Under the pieces are notes generated by a model. The model worked only from the letters and a program-made list of their open reading frames with translations. It made no database searches and was not told where the DNA came from. DNA of 18,374 nt from Chloroflexota bacterium (GTDB lineage Bacteria > Chloroflexota > Anaerolineae > Anaerolineales > Villigracilaceae): NCBI GenBank assembly GCA_016191985.1, contig JACPVB010000141.1, positions 1 through 18,374 on the forward strand, written 5' to 3'. Position numbers and translations under genes: made by a program. This document shows positions 6,682 through 14,494 of the stretch, in pieces. How positions within the stretch are numbered: position 1 is the stretch's first letter; every line of letters begins with the position of its first letter.

Positions 6682-8172
6682 CTATCCGCCGCCGCTCACG
6701 CCTCCCACAATTCCGCCTTCCGTCAATTTTCTTAAATCGCTCAATGCTGCTTCGATTTCTTCGGGGGTCACAGGCCGCTCTTCATCGCGGTGTTTTAACG
6801 CGCCAGCCTTTGCCCGTTCCATCGCCAGTTCACGGATGGATGCGTTATTTGCAACCGCTTCTTTTACCAACGCCGCTCCCTGCGCATACCCAATGACGGG
6901 ATTTAATGCGGTCACAATGATCGCGTTCTTTGCCAGCCAGCCTTCCGCTTTTTCGCGGTTGGCGGTCACGCCTTTCACAGCGCGTTCGGTAAACGCATCC
7001 ACCGAGCCAATTACCACCTGCATCATCTCGAACAAATTATGCGCAAGGATCGGCATCATCACATTCAACTGCAATTGTCCCGCCTGTGCCGCGAGCGCCA
7101 CGGTTGTGTCACAGCCCACCACGTGGAACATGGCCTGGTCCAACATCTCGGCCATGACGGGATTCACCTTGCCCGGCATGATGGAGGAACCAGGCTGAAC
7201 GGCGGGTAATCTGATTTCGTCGAATCCAGTTGACGGTCCAGACGAAAGGAGGCGGAAATCGTTTGCGATGCGGATCAATGTCAACGCCAGAGTCCGCAGC
7301 GAGGCGGAGAAGTCCGCCGCATCCGCCATCGATTGCATCGACTCAAACAAATTATCGGATTCAATTAACTGCAAGCCGGTCAACTCGGATAATTTTTTCA
7401 CCATGCCCGCGTGATATTTGGGATGCGCGTTCAATCCCGACCCGACAGCTGTTCCGCCGATGCCCAGCCTGCGCAACCCCTCGGCAGACCTGCGGATGCG
7501 TTCCGCGTCGCGCGCCACAGACTTTGCGTATGCGCCAAATTCCTGTCCCAGACGCACCGGCACCGCATCCTGCAAATGTGTGCGCCCCGATTTGACAACC
7601 CCATCAAATTCGTGTGCTTTGACTTCCAGTGCGGCTTGTAAATTTTTCAATGAATTCAATAATTCATCCAGCCGCCACAGTGCGCCGAGGCGGATCGAAG
7701 TGGGGATGACATCGTTTGTGGATTGCGCCATGTTGACATGGTCGTTGGGGTGGACGTAATATTTGCCAAGCTCACCGCCGAGGATTTGCGTGGCGCGGTT
7801 GGCAATAACTTCATTTGCATTCATGTTATGGCTTGTCCCCGCACCCGCCTGGAAAGGCTCCACCACAAATTCATTGTCCCATTTACCGTCCATTACTTCC
7901 GCCGCCGCCTGCACAATTGCCTCGGACAGTTGTTTGGCGGTGAAGTGTTTCCCATCCACTTCGCGGTCGTTGAACAGGCCCAATTCAAAATTTACGAGCG
8001 CCGCAGCGCGTTTCACCGCCGCAATGGACCAGATGAAGGCGCGCCAGGGGCGCAGCCCGGTAATGGGGAAATTTTCCACTGCGCGCTGGGTTTGCACGCC
8101 GAATAATGCCGAAGCTGGAACTTGAATTTCACCGAGTGAATCTTTTTCCTTGCGAAAATCCTGTGGGGTCAT
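6682..8172 (-). CDS. Class II fumarase / aspartate ammonia-lyase family protein
   Basis: A 496-residue member of the fumarase/aspartase superfamily, which adds or removes water or ammonia across fumarate in the cytoplasm. The signature GSSIMPGKVNP is at residues 328-338, with the catalytic Ser on its flexible loop. NMNANEVIANRA (116-127) and NDHVNMAQSTNDVIPT (143-158) are the other conserved blocks. The residues that separate the subfamilies are mixed: GVQTQRAVENFPITG and the His in GRTHLQDA (H199, where E. coli AspA has Gln) point to fumarase, while AGTSHNMN and the PNDHVN context are aspartase-like. I therefore do not choose fumC or aspA. The C-terminus ends in an unusual Gly-rich tail (GGIVGGVSGGG). 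A GGAGA ribosome-binding site precedes the ATG; the gene stands alone. Confidence 0.9.
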   Translation of the reverse strand: MTPQDFRKEKDSLGEIQVPASALFGVQTQRAVENFPITGLRPWRAFIWSIAAVKRAAALVNFELGLFNDREVDGKHFTAKQLSEAIVQAAAEVMDGKWDNEFVVEPFQAGAGTSHNMNANEVIANRATQILGGELGKYYVHPNDHVNMAQSTNDVIPTSIRLGALWRLDELLNSLKNLQAALEVKAHEFDGVVKSGRTHLQDAVPVRLGQEFGAYAKSVARDAERIRRSAEGLRRLGIGGTAVGSGLNAHPKYHAGMVKKLSELTGLQLIESDNLFESMQSMADAADFSASLRTLALTLIRIANDFRLLSSGPSTGFDEIRLPAVQPGSSIMPGKVNPVMAEMLDQAMFHVVGCDTTVALAAQAGQLQLNVMMPILAHNLFEMMQVVIGSVDAFTERAVKGVTANREKAEGWLAKNAIIVTALNPVIGYAQGAALVKEAVANNASIRELAMERAKAGALKHRDEERPVTPEEIEAALSDLRKLTEGGIVGGVSGGG

Positions 8173-8199
8173 GGTGTCTCCAAATAGGGGTGTTTTTCA

Positions 8200-8237
8200 T
8201 GTCACTCTGACCATTTCGACAGGCTCAGAATGACAGG
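8200..8237. repeat. Dispersed TTCGACA..GCTCAG repeat within a hairpin
   Basis: TTTCGACAGGCTCAGAATGA (8214-8233) carries the TTCGACA/GCTCAG core. It is flanked so that TGTCACTCTGA (8200-8210) and TCAGAATGACA (8225-8235) pair at 10 of 11 positions. It lies 5' of the lyase gene. Confidence 0.65.
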
Positions 8238-8388
8238 CGAAAGTCTTATCTTTATTTTACACCGTCCCTGTTTGGAAAGACACGTACCGGTCTTCAGGGC
8301 ACGGCTTGTGTGTACCTGCGCAACCGCCCCATGAAAATGGGTCTTTAGGAGTTGTCGTTATTCTTGCCCACAGGACTGCTTCGCTGGT

Positions 8389-8464
8389 ACACGGATAACA
8401 CGGAAATTACGGAAAAGCCTTTTTTTAATCCGTTCTTGTCCCGTGTTGTCCGTCAAATCCGTGT
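8389..8464. repeat. Imperfect inverted repeat of ACACGGA type
   Basis: ACACGGATAACACGG (8389-8403) and CCGTGTTGTCCGT (8441-8453) pair at 12 of 13 positions over the shared part. A further partial match lies at the outer right edge (ATCCGTGTCC), and a T-run sits in the centre (8420-8426). It may be a dispersed element; a terminator role is doubtful, as no gene ends here. Confidence 0.5.
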
Positions 8465-8537
8465 CCCAAAAAGGTTTAATCACGGTAAACCCCATGCCGC
8501 CCCATGAAATTGATATTCCTTTTAAATGGACATGATA

Positions 8538-8543
8538 TATAAT
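8538..8543 (+). promoter_or_regulatory. -10 box (TATAAT) immediately before the kinase start
   Basis: A consensus TATAAT ends seven bases before the ATG at 8551, so transcription would be expected to start at or within a base or two of the start codon. TTGATA at 8510-8515 is a possible but far-spaced (22 bases) -35. No Shine-Dalgarno sequence is visible, consistent with a leaderless mRNA. Confidence 0.5.
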
Positions 8544-8550
8544 CATTTGC

Positions 8551-11523
8551 ATGTTTGAGCGCCTTCGTCGTTTTTTTATCAGCCCAATCTTCGATAGCGA
8601 AGAAAAAACACGCGTCGCGCAGATCCTTAATTCCTTTGGGTGGAGTGCAATTGTCACTGTTTCCATTATCATTTTAGCCCGCGTCGTAACGGAAGGATGG
8701 CAGAGCCGTTCATCGATGATTATATTGCCGCTGGTGATTCTCATCGTGCTCATTGTGCAGGTGATGATTCGCAGAGGGTTTGTACAAAGAGCAGGCATGT
8801 TTTTGGTGGCTTCCAGTTGGCTGGCAATGACCTATCAGGCCTCGAACTCGGACGGCCTGCGGGATGTGACCGTCATCTCCTATCTCGTAATTATCCTTCT
8901 GGCCGGTCTTTTGCTTGGCTGGCGGGAAGGGATTCTCTTCGGCTTTTTCAGCATTGTCATGCTTTGGTATTTCGCGTATCAGGAATATCAGGGGCTGCGT
9001 CTATTTAAAATGGACGACCCCTACAGTTATGCGCGGGATCTAACGGCGGTCTTCGTATTGGCCGGCGTGCTCATCTATCTTTTGATTCATAGTCTGAATC
9101 GATCCCTGGACGAAGCCCGGCTTGAATTGAAGGAACGCCTGCGGGTAGATGACAAAATCCACACCCAGGCCAGGTATTTAACCGCGCTTCACGAGACGAC
9201 CCTTGGGCTGGTCAACCGCCTTGAGTTGAATCCACTCCTTGAGTCGATCATCACCCGGGCCAGTGAACTCCTTGAAACGCATCATGTTGCCCTCCACCTC
9301 GTATTGCCGGACGAATCCGCATTAAAGCAGGAACTTGGGCATGGGATATTCGTTCAATTTAACGGGGTCATGACCCGCGAAAATTACGGAGTGGTGGGGA
9401 AAGCCTGGAGGACCGGAGAGATTGTTCATGTAAAAAAATATGATCAATGGGAGGAGCGAATATCTGAAATAACCGGGATGGGGTTTGGAGAAGTTGTAGG
9501 CGCGCCTCTCAAATCGGGGAATAAAATCGTTGGTATTTTGGTGGTTGCGCACGTGGGAGAAGACAGGAAATTTACCGACCAGCAGGTCGTGTTATTGGAA
9601 AGGTTTGCCACCCTTGCGGCGCTTGCCATTCAAAATACGCAGCTTCACGAACAGGCGCAAAACGAACTAAACGAACGCAAAACCATCGAGGAGGCCCTGC
9701 GTTCCAGTGAGGAGCTCTTCCGCAAGGTATTCAATAATAGCTATGTCGCCATTGCAATTGTGACCTTGGAAGAGGGCAGGTTCCTGGAAGCCAATGCCGC
9801 ATTCCAGGAACTGACAGGCCTTTCGTCTCAACAGATTATAGGGCGAACTTCCCTCGAACTGAATTTATGGGAGCGTCCCCAGGTGCGCGAAAAATTCGTG
9901 CACGATCTGCTCGAAAAGCGTTTTTTGCAGGATGTTCCAGTTGAATTCGCCAGGAAAGACCAGCCCAACAAGACCTCCATTGCCTATTACGAATTAATTA
10001 ATATAAAAGACAAGCAGTGCATCATCTGCATGTTCTATGATATTTCGGAACAACGCCAATCTGAGCGGGCACTCAAGGAAAGCGAAGAGCGCTTCCGAAA
10101 GGTGTTCCAGGCCAGCCCGGTGGCGATCTGCATTACCACCCTGAGCGAGGGCCGCCTGCTGGACGCCAACGCCGCCTATTGGAAGATGACCGGCTACGAC
10201 CCCAAAACATCCATCGGCAGGGCGGCGGAAGAACTGGAGATGTGGGATTCGAACGAAGAACGCCAAAAGTTTGTGGAGGAACTTAAACAAAACCATTCTG
10301 CTTTCAACCAGAATTATGAATTTGTCGAGTATGGCACCCATAAACCCCGCCATGCAATTGCCTTCTACGAACTGATCGTGATCGATGCAAAACCCTGCAT
10401 CCTCTCCATGTTCTATGATATTACGGAGCAAAAGCAGGCCCAGGATGATCTGCAAAACGCCGAAGCCCGCCAGCGCGCCATCCTGCAATCCATCCCCGAT
10501 ATGATCTTTGAAGTGAAAAGGGATGGGACGTTCCTGGATTTCATGCCATCCACCGAAATTGCTCCCCTTATGCCGCCCTCAGAATTTATAGGCAGGAACA
10601 TTCACGATTTATTTCCACCGTTGATCGCTGACCAGGCCATCTTTGCCATTGAGCGTTCCCTTGCCACCGGACAATTACACGCGTTTGAATACGGTCTCCC
10701 GCCCGGTGAAGAGGTACAGTTTTTTGAGGCGCGGATTACAGCTGTCACCTCCGAGTCTGCACTCATCATGGTGCGTGACATCAGCCAGCGCAAATGGGTG
10801 GAGACCGAGCGTGAAAAACTGATTAATGAATTGGAAGAGAAGAACAGCGAACTGGAACGCTTCACCTACACCGTTTCGCACGATTTAAAATCCCCGCTCA
10901 TCACCATCAAAGGCTTTCTCGGATTTTTGGAACAGGATGCCGCCAGCGGGAATATAACACGGTTGAAATCAGATACCCAGCGCATCGCAGACGCAACCGA
11001 CAAGATGCAAGCCCTGCTTAATGAACTGCTTCAACTCTCCCGCGTGGGACGTTTGGCAAACCCGTATCAAAATATTCCGTTTGGTGAGATCGTTAAAGAA
11101 GCGCTGGAAATTGTGCATGGCCGATTGCACGAAAAGAACATCCAAATTCACGTGGATGAGAATCTCCCAGTCGTGTATGGAGACCGCCAGCGGTTGATCG
11201 AAGTGCTGCAAAATCTAATCGACAATGCCGCAAAATTTATGGATGTCGCTCCCGCGCCTCGCATCGAGATCGGCCTGAGCGGGTATGAAGAAGATATGCC
11301 CATTTTTTTCGTCCGGGATAACGGCATCGGCATTGCCCCCATCCATCACGACAGGATCTTCGGGCTGTTCAACAAATTGGACGTGGCCTCCGAAGGCACG
11401 GGCATTGGACTCACCCTCGTGAAGAGAATTGTCGAAGTCCACGGCGGCAGGATCTGGGTCCAGAGCGAAGCGGGCAAGGGAGCGACATTTTTCTTCACGC
11501 TTCCGACTAAATCCGACAGTTGA
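8551..11523 (+). CDS. Membrane sensor histidine kinase, GAF-PAS-PAS-PAS
   Basis: A 990-residue hybrid-free sensor kinase that should autophosphorylate on His and pass the phosphate to a response regulator. In order: about six transmembrane helices (residues about 28-190); a charged linker; a GAF domain (about 212-365, ending FATLAALAIQNTQL); PAS1 (about 385-502); PAS2 (about 511-629); PAS3 (about 641-750); a short coiled coil; HisKA with the phospho-acceptor in TVSHDLKSPL (H777); and a HATPase_c domain with N box NLIDNAAKF (N892), G1 box DNGIGIAP and G2 box GTGIGLTLVKRIV. PAS1 and PAS2 are clearly a tandem duplication (SEELFRKVF and SEERFRKVF; MFYDISEQ and MFYDITEQ). No receiver domain and no regulator gene adjoin it, so it is an orphan kinase; the signal is unknown. 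The start has no ribosome-binding site but a TATAAT box just upstream. Confidence 0.93.
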   Translation: MFERLRRFFISPIFDSEEKTRVAQILNSFGWSAIVTVSIIILARVVTEGWQSRSSMIILPLVILIVLIVQVMIRRGFVQRAGMFLVASSWLAMTYQASNSDGLRDVTVISYLVIILLAGLLLGWREGILFGFFSIVMLWYFAYQEYQGLRLFKMDDPYSYARDLTAVFVLAGVLIYLLIHSLNRSLDEARLELKERLRVDDKIHTQARYLTALHETTLGLVNRLELNPLLESIITRASELLETHHVALHLVLPDESALKQELGHGIFVQFNGVMTRENYGVVGKAWRTGEIVHVKKYDQWEERISEITGMGFGEVVGAPLKSGNKIVGILVVAHVGEDRKFTDQQVVLLERFATLAALAIQNTQLHEQAQNELNERKTIEEALRSSEELFRKVFNNSYVAIAIVTLEEGRFLEANAAFQELTGLSSQQIIGRTSLELNLWERPQVREKFVHDLLEKRFLQDVPVEFARKDQPNKTSIAYYELINIKDKQCIICMFYDISEQRQSERALKESEERFRKVFQASPVAICITTLSEGRLLDANAAYWKMTGYDPKTSIGRAAEELEMWDSNEERQKFVEELKQNHSAFNQNYEFVEYGTHKPRHAIAFYELIVIDAKPCILSMFYDITEQKQAQDDLQNAEARQRAILQSIPDMIFEVKRDGTFLDFMPSTEIAPLMPPSEFIGRNIHDLFPPLIADQAIFAIERSLATGQLHAFEYGLPPGEEVQFFEARITAVTSESALIMVRDISQRKWVETEREKLINELEEKNSELERFTYTVSHDLKSPLITIKGFLGFLEQDAASGNITRLKSDTQRIADATDKMQALLNELLQLSRVGRLANPYQNIPFGEIVKEALEIVHGRLHEKNIQIHVDENLPVVYGDRQRLIEVLQNLIDNAAKFMDVAPAPRIEIGLSGYEEDMPIFFVRDNGIGIAPIHHDRIFGLFNKLDVASEGTGIGLTLVKRIVEVHGGRIWVQSEAGKGATFFFTLPTKSDS

Positions 11524-11566
11524 TTCGTGATATAACTGGCATTATCTCATCCGAGGAGGATTCTTT

Positions 11567-12472
11567 ATGAAACGTGCAGTCAGCATCAGCATTGGTTCGT
11601 CCAAACGCAACAAGGCCGTGGAAGTGACCTTGCTCGGCGAAAAGATCAGCATTGAACGCATCGGCACGGACGGCGATATGGAAGCCGCCGCGCTCAAATA
11701 CAAGGAACTCGACGGCACGGTGGACGCATTCGGTGTTGGCGGGGCGGATTTGGGGGCTATCGTTGATGGGAAATGGTATACCCTGCATTCCGTAACCCCC
11801 ATGGTACGCTATGTAAAAAAGACTCCCCTGGTGGATGGCGGCGGATTAAAGAATACGCTTGAAAATAAAGCCCCCGCATTTTTAGATAAAACAATTTCCG
11901 AATATATCAACTCTCATGGCCGTAAAGTCCTTGTTACGCTGGGCGTGGACCGCTGGGGACTCTCCTCGGCCTTTGCAGATGCCGGCTACGAAACCATCTT
12001 CGGCGACCTGATGTTTGGGCTGGATATTCCGATTGCCCTGCATAAACTCAGCCAACTCAAGGTTGTAGCTGCTCTGCTCATGCCCATTGCGGGTCGCCTG
12101 CCCTTCGAGTGGATTTATCCCACCGGCGAAAAGCAGGAGAAGCGCACCCCCAAGTGGGGAAAATATTATGCCTGGGCCACCGTGATCGCAGGCGATTGTC
12201 ATTACATCAAACGCTTCATGCCCGACGACCTGACGGGTAAAGTGATCGTCACCAACACCACCACCCCCGAAGATGTTGAACAATTTAGGAAAGCCGGTGT
12301 GAAATACCTCGTCACCACCACGCCGGTGCTGGAAGGCCGTTCCTTCGGCACGAATATGATGGAAGCCGCGCTCGTAGCCGTCTCCGGCAAGGAACGCCCC
12401 CTCACGTGGCCTGAATTAACGGAACTGCTCGATAAGCTCGGCTTCGGACCCCAATTGCAGGAGTTGAATTAA
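11567..12472 (+). CDS. Rossmann-like protein, 'quinate 5-dehydrogenase-like'
   Basis: A 301-residue soluble protein. From memory, proteins with this start (MKRAVSISIGSSKRN, then IERIGTDGDME) are sometimes labelled 'quinate 5-dehydrogenase', but I see no classical shikimate dehydrogenase motif and treat that label as weak. Conserved-looking blocks are VDAFGVGGADLG (52-63), TPLVDGGGLKNTLE (86-99), LGVDRWGLSSAFADAGY (125-141), and a C-terminal half with VIVTNTTTPEDVEQFRKAGV and LVTTTPVLEGRSFGTNMMEA, which looks like a second Rossmann-type nucleotide-binding half. It begins after a strong AGGAGGA site (11554-11560). The nucleotidyltransferase gene follows after only two bases, so the two products probably act in the same pathway. 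Function unknown. Confidence 0.8.
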   Translation: MKRAVSISIGSSKRNKAVEVTLLGEKISIERIGTDGDMEAAALKYKELDGTVDAFGVGGADLGAIVDGKWYTLHSVTPMVRYVKKTPLVDGGGLKNTLENKAPAFLDKTISEYINSHGRKVLVTLGVDRWGLSSAFADAGYETIFGDLMFGLDIPIALHKLSQLKVVAALLMPIAGRLPFEWIYPTGEKQEKRTPKWGKYYAWATVIAGDCHYIKRFMPDDLTGKVIVTNTTTPEDVEQFRKAGVKYLVTTTPVLEGRSFGTNMMEAALVAVSGKERPLTWPELTELLDKLGFGPQLQELN

Positions 12473-12474
12473 CT

Positions 12475-13302
12475 ATGAATGCCATCGTAACCGCCGGCGG
12501 AATTCCACAGCCCGGCGACCCCTTATACACCTACTCCAACGGTGATTCAAAAGCGTTGATCGATGTTGCGGGCAAACCGATGGTGCAGTGGGTTTTGGAT
12601 GCGCTCGGCGACTCGAAAAAAGTGGATAACGTCATTGTCATCGGGCTTTCGCCAAAAAGCAACCTGACCTGTAAAAAGCCCCTGCATTACATCTCCAACC
12701 AGGGACGCATGTTGGCAAACATCGTGGCAGGCGTGAACAAGTCGCTTGAATTAAATAAAAACGGTGAATACGTTCTGGTCGTCTCCGCCGACATCCCCTC
12801 TCTCAAAGGGGACATGGTGGATTGGCTGGTGAAGACCGCCATGGAAACAAAAGACGATCTGTATTATGGCGTTTGTCCGCGTGAAGTGATGGAGGCGCGT
12901 TTCCCAACCTCGAAGCGTACCTACACCAAATTAAAAGACATGGAAGTCTGCGGCGCGGATATCAACGTGATCCACGTCAACCAGGCCACCCAACATTTGG
13001 ATACCTGGGAACAATTGATCGGCAATCGCAAAAGTCCCTGGCGACAGGCGGCGGTCATTGGGGTAGTCACCGCCTTTAAATACCTGACCGGCCAATTCAC
13101 CTTGCAGGGTTTGGTGGAAAGCGTCACAGCGCGGATCGGCATCAAAGGCCGTGCCATCATCTGGTCGCAGGCCGAACCGTGCATGGACGTGGACAAGCCG
13201 CATCAACTCGAAATCATGCGCGAGGATATGGCGCGTCAGCAGCAGCCCGCTAAAAAACCCGCGCCGAAAACAAAAGTGAAAACGAAGGCTAAGAAAAAAT
13301 GA
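12475..13302 (+). CDS. MobA-like NTP transferase family protein
   Basis: A 275-residue nucleotidyltransferase-fold (GT-A-like) protein. The N-terminus MNAIVTAGG, KALIDVAGKPMVQWVLDAL (26-44), VVSADIPSL (102-110, the metal-binding Asp region) and CMDVDKPHQL (236-245) are the usual landmarks of enzymes that join a phosphorylated metabolite to an NTP. Unusually, the loop after AGG reads IPQPGDPLYTYSNGDS and lacks the GxGTRM-type Arg, so substrate binding probably differs from MobA or sugar-phosphate uridylyltransferases. The C-terminus is a Lys/Pro/Ala-rich tail (PAKKPAPKTKVKTKAKKK), likely disordered and perhaps nucleic-acid or membrane binding. Translation is probably coupled: two bases after the upstream stop, AGGAG at 12459-12463, and a four-base overlap with the PAP2 gene. 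Confidence 0.85.
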   Translation: MNAIVTAGGIPQPGDPLYTYSNGDSKALIDVAGKPMVQWVLDALGDSKKVDNVIVIGLSPKSNLTCKKPLHYISNQGRMLANIVAGVNKSLELNKNGEYVLVVSADIPSLKGDMVDWLVKTAMETKDDLYYGVCPREVMEARFPTSKRTYTKLKDMEVCGADINVIHVNQATQHLDTWEQLIGNRKSPWRQAAVIGVVTAFKYLTGQFTLQGLVESVTARIGIKGRAIIWSQAEPCMDVDKPHQLEIMREDMARQQQPAKKPAPKTKVKTKAKKK

Positions 13303-13859
13303 GCCTTCGTTCCATCCTTGAACTCGATGCCCGACTCTCCGACCAGTTGCGAGTGGCCGAAAAGCCGGGTTTTTTGCGCAACGTTTCCGTTTTCTTCGCA
13401 CACTCCGGCGACTCTTGGTTCTGGTGGGCAGCGCTTATCATCGCCTGGTTCTTTAGTAATTCATCCTGGAAACAATGGGAAGTGGTGGAATTCTTCGGCA
13501 TTCTGGGTTTGGCTGGCGTGGTGCTTGCGATTAAATTTCTTGTCCGCCGCAAGCGGCCCGAAGGGGAATGGGGCGGGATTTATCGCAACACCGACCCGCA
13601 TTCCTTTCCATCTGGACATGCCGCCCGTTCCTTCCTGATTGCTGTCGTTGGGACGGCTCTTGCCCCGCCCTGGCTTGCTGCTACTCTTTGGGTGTGGGCG
13701 CCGCTGGTAGCTTTGGCGCGCGTAGCCATGGGCGTGCACTATCTTTCGGATGTCGTTGCAGGCGCAATCCTCGGAATCATTGTTGGCCTGTTCGGCTTGC
13801 AAATCTACCAACCCATGGTGGACTGGTTCGTCTCGCTGACAAATTTCCCGCTCTGGTAA
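13299..13859 (+). CDS. PAP2-family membrane phosphatase
   Basis: A 186-residue type 2 phosphatidic acid phosphatase-family protein that hydrolyses a phosphate ester or diphosphate, usually of a lipid, with its active site on the outer face of the membrane. The three catalytic motifs are complete: KFLVRRKRP (KX6RP, K79-P87), PSGH (104-107) and RVAMGVHYLSD (RX5HX3D; R141, H147, D151). Four to five hydrophobic helices are visible. It overlaps the nucleotidyltransferase stop codon by four bases (ATGA at 13299), so it is translationally coupled to it. The substrate (undecaprenyl diphosphate, phosphatidic acid or a lipid-linked product of the upstream enzymes) cannot be read from sequence. Confidence 0.93.
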   Translation: MSLRSILELDARLSDQLRVAEKPGFLRNVSVFFAHSGDSWFWWAALIIAWFFSNSSWKQWEVVEFFGILGLAGVVLAIKFLVRRKRPEGEWGGIYRNTDPHSFPSGHAARSFLIAVVGTALAPPWLAATLWVWAPLVALARVAMGVHYLSDVVAGAILGIIVGLFGLQIYQPMVDWFVSLTNFPLW

Positions 13860-13870
13860 CACGGATCGTC

Positions 13871-13912
13871 AAAAAGATATGGATGCGGCAGGATGCTCCA
13901 TGTCTTTTTTGT
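13871..13912 (+). terminator. Intrinsic terminator after the PAP2 gene
   Basis: AAAAAGATATGG (13871-13882) pairs with CCATGTCTTTTT (13898-13909) at 11 of 12 positions (the odd one a G-T wobble in RNA), followed by further T. It lies 12 bases after the PAP2 stop and ends the three-gene cluster. The stem is weak in GC but the A- and T-tracts are typical. Confidence 0.6.
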
Positions 13913-13927
13913 TTACCAATCCCAAAA

Positions 13928-14016
13928 AGTGCGTCGCACCAGATTCGATGGGGCAATCCAACCGATTGGATTCTGCTCATTTACAGGAAGTTTCCACCCG
14001 TCTGGTGCGACGCACT
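13928..14016. repeat. 16-bp perfect inverted repeat with nested hairpin
   Basis: AGTGCGTCGCACCAGA (13928-13943) and TCTGGTGCGACGCACT (14001-14016) are exact reverse complements. Each arm contains a small palindrome of its own (GTGCG-T-CGCAC). In the loop, AATCCAA-CCGA-TTGGATT (13955-13972) forms a 7-bp hairpin. The element ends nine bases before the GGAGG of the next gene, so it is in that gene's leader. No riboswitch class is recognisable; a dispersed palindromic element is the simplest reading. Confidence 0.7.
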
Positions 14017-14034
14017 CCAAAATTGGAGGCATAC

Positions 14035-14433
14035 ATGAAACCCCACACCTTCCGTCTCAGACCCGCACAGGATTTATTCGACTCGATTGAAGAGTTTGTA
14101 AAACAAAAGAATATCCAGGCGGGCTGTGTGCTTTCTTCCGTTGGCAGCCTGACCCACGCCACCCTGCGACTTGCAAACCGCAATACCTACAACGAGTACG
14201 AAGGCCATTTCGAAATCGTCTCCATAACGGGGACGGTTTCCATCCACGGCTCACACATCCATGTGGCAATCTCGGATGGCGAGGGCGTCACCACCGGCGG
14301 ACATCTCGTCAGCGGCTGCAAAGTCTACACCACGGCCGAGATCGTCATCGCCGAATTTGAAGATGTAATCTATAAGCGGGAATTATTGGAAAACGATTCG
14401 GGGTATGAGGAATTGGTGGTTTATAGCGCTTAA
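14035..14433 (+). CDS. PPC/PCC (DUF296) domain protein
   Basis: A 132-residue single-domain protein of the PPC/DUF296 family, the fold shared with the C-terminal half of plant AT-hook proteins and found alone in bacteria, where it forms trimers. Hallmarks visible: VLSSVGSLTHATLRLA (32-47), ITGTVSI (64-70) and HIHVAISDGEGVTTGGHL (74-91), with His residues at 74, 76 and 90 that could bind metal, then CKVYTTAEIVI (95-105). The frame stays open upstream to 13879, but GGAGG at 14025-14029 five bases before this ATG, and the inverted repeat filling the upstream part, fix the start at 14035. The role (DNA-associated or metabolic) is not known for bacterial stand-alone members. Confidence 0.88.
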   Translation: MKPHTFRLRPAQDLFDSIEEFVKQKNIQAGCVLSSVGSLTHATLRLANRNTYNEYEGHFEIVSITGTVSIHGSHIHVAISDGEGVTTGGHLVSGCKVYTTAEIVIAEFEDVIYKRELLENDSGYEELVVYSA

Positions 14434-14434
14434 T

Positions 14435-14493
14435 CGGAGCGCGGACTTCAGTCCGCAACACTAAAAGAACGGCGGACTAAAGTCCGCGCTCCG
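14435..14493. repeat. Double-palindrome element between convergent genes
   Basis: Two 22-base arms (14435-14456 and 14472-14493) are inverted copies of each other with one mismatch. Each arm is itself a hairpin: GCGGACTTCAGTCCGC and GCGGACTAAAGTCCGC. It fills the gap between the PPC-domain stop (14433) and the minus-strand ATPase stop (14495) almost exactly, so it may serve as a bidirectional transcript end. The same core occurs at 5937-5952. Confidence 0.75.
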
Positions 14494-14494
14494 T

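Larger units (their letters stand above)
8173..8550. other. Gene-free interval with three repeat-like stretches
   Basis: I see no coding region here. At 8200-8237 there is an imperfect inverted repeat (TGTCACTCTGA at 8200-8210 against TCAGAATGACA at 8225-8235, 10 of 11) around a copy of the TTCGACA repeat. At 8328-8341 CCCAT-GAAA-ATGGG forms a small tetraloop hairpin. At 8389-8464 there is a degenerate inverted repeat of the ACACGGATAACACGG type. The segment about 8275-8327 is GC-rich and unexplained. Confidence 0.6.

Noticed and set aside
8275..8341. Possible structured RNA in the gap before the kinase
   Set aside because: Short stems (AAGAC/GTCTT and CCCAT/ATGGG) do not build into any RNA class I recognise; no promoter or terminator frames them.
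13879..14034. N-terminal extension of the PPC-domain protein
   Set aside because: The extension is encoded by a terminator and an inverted repeat; GGAGG at 14025-14029 marks the start at 14035, which matches the family length.
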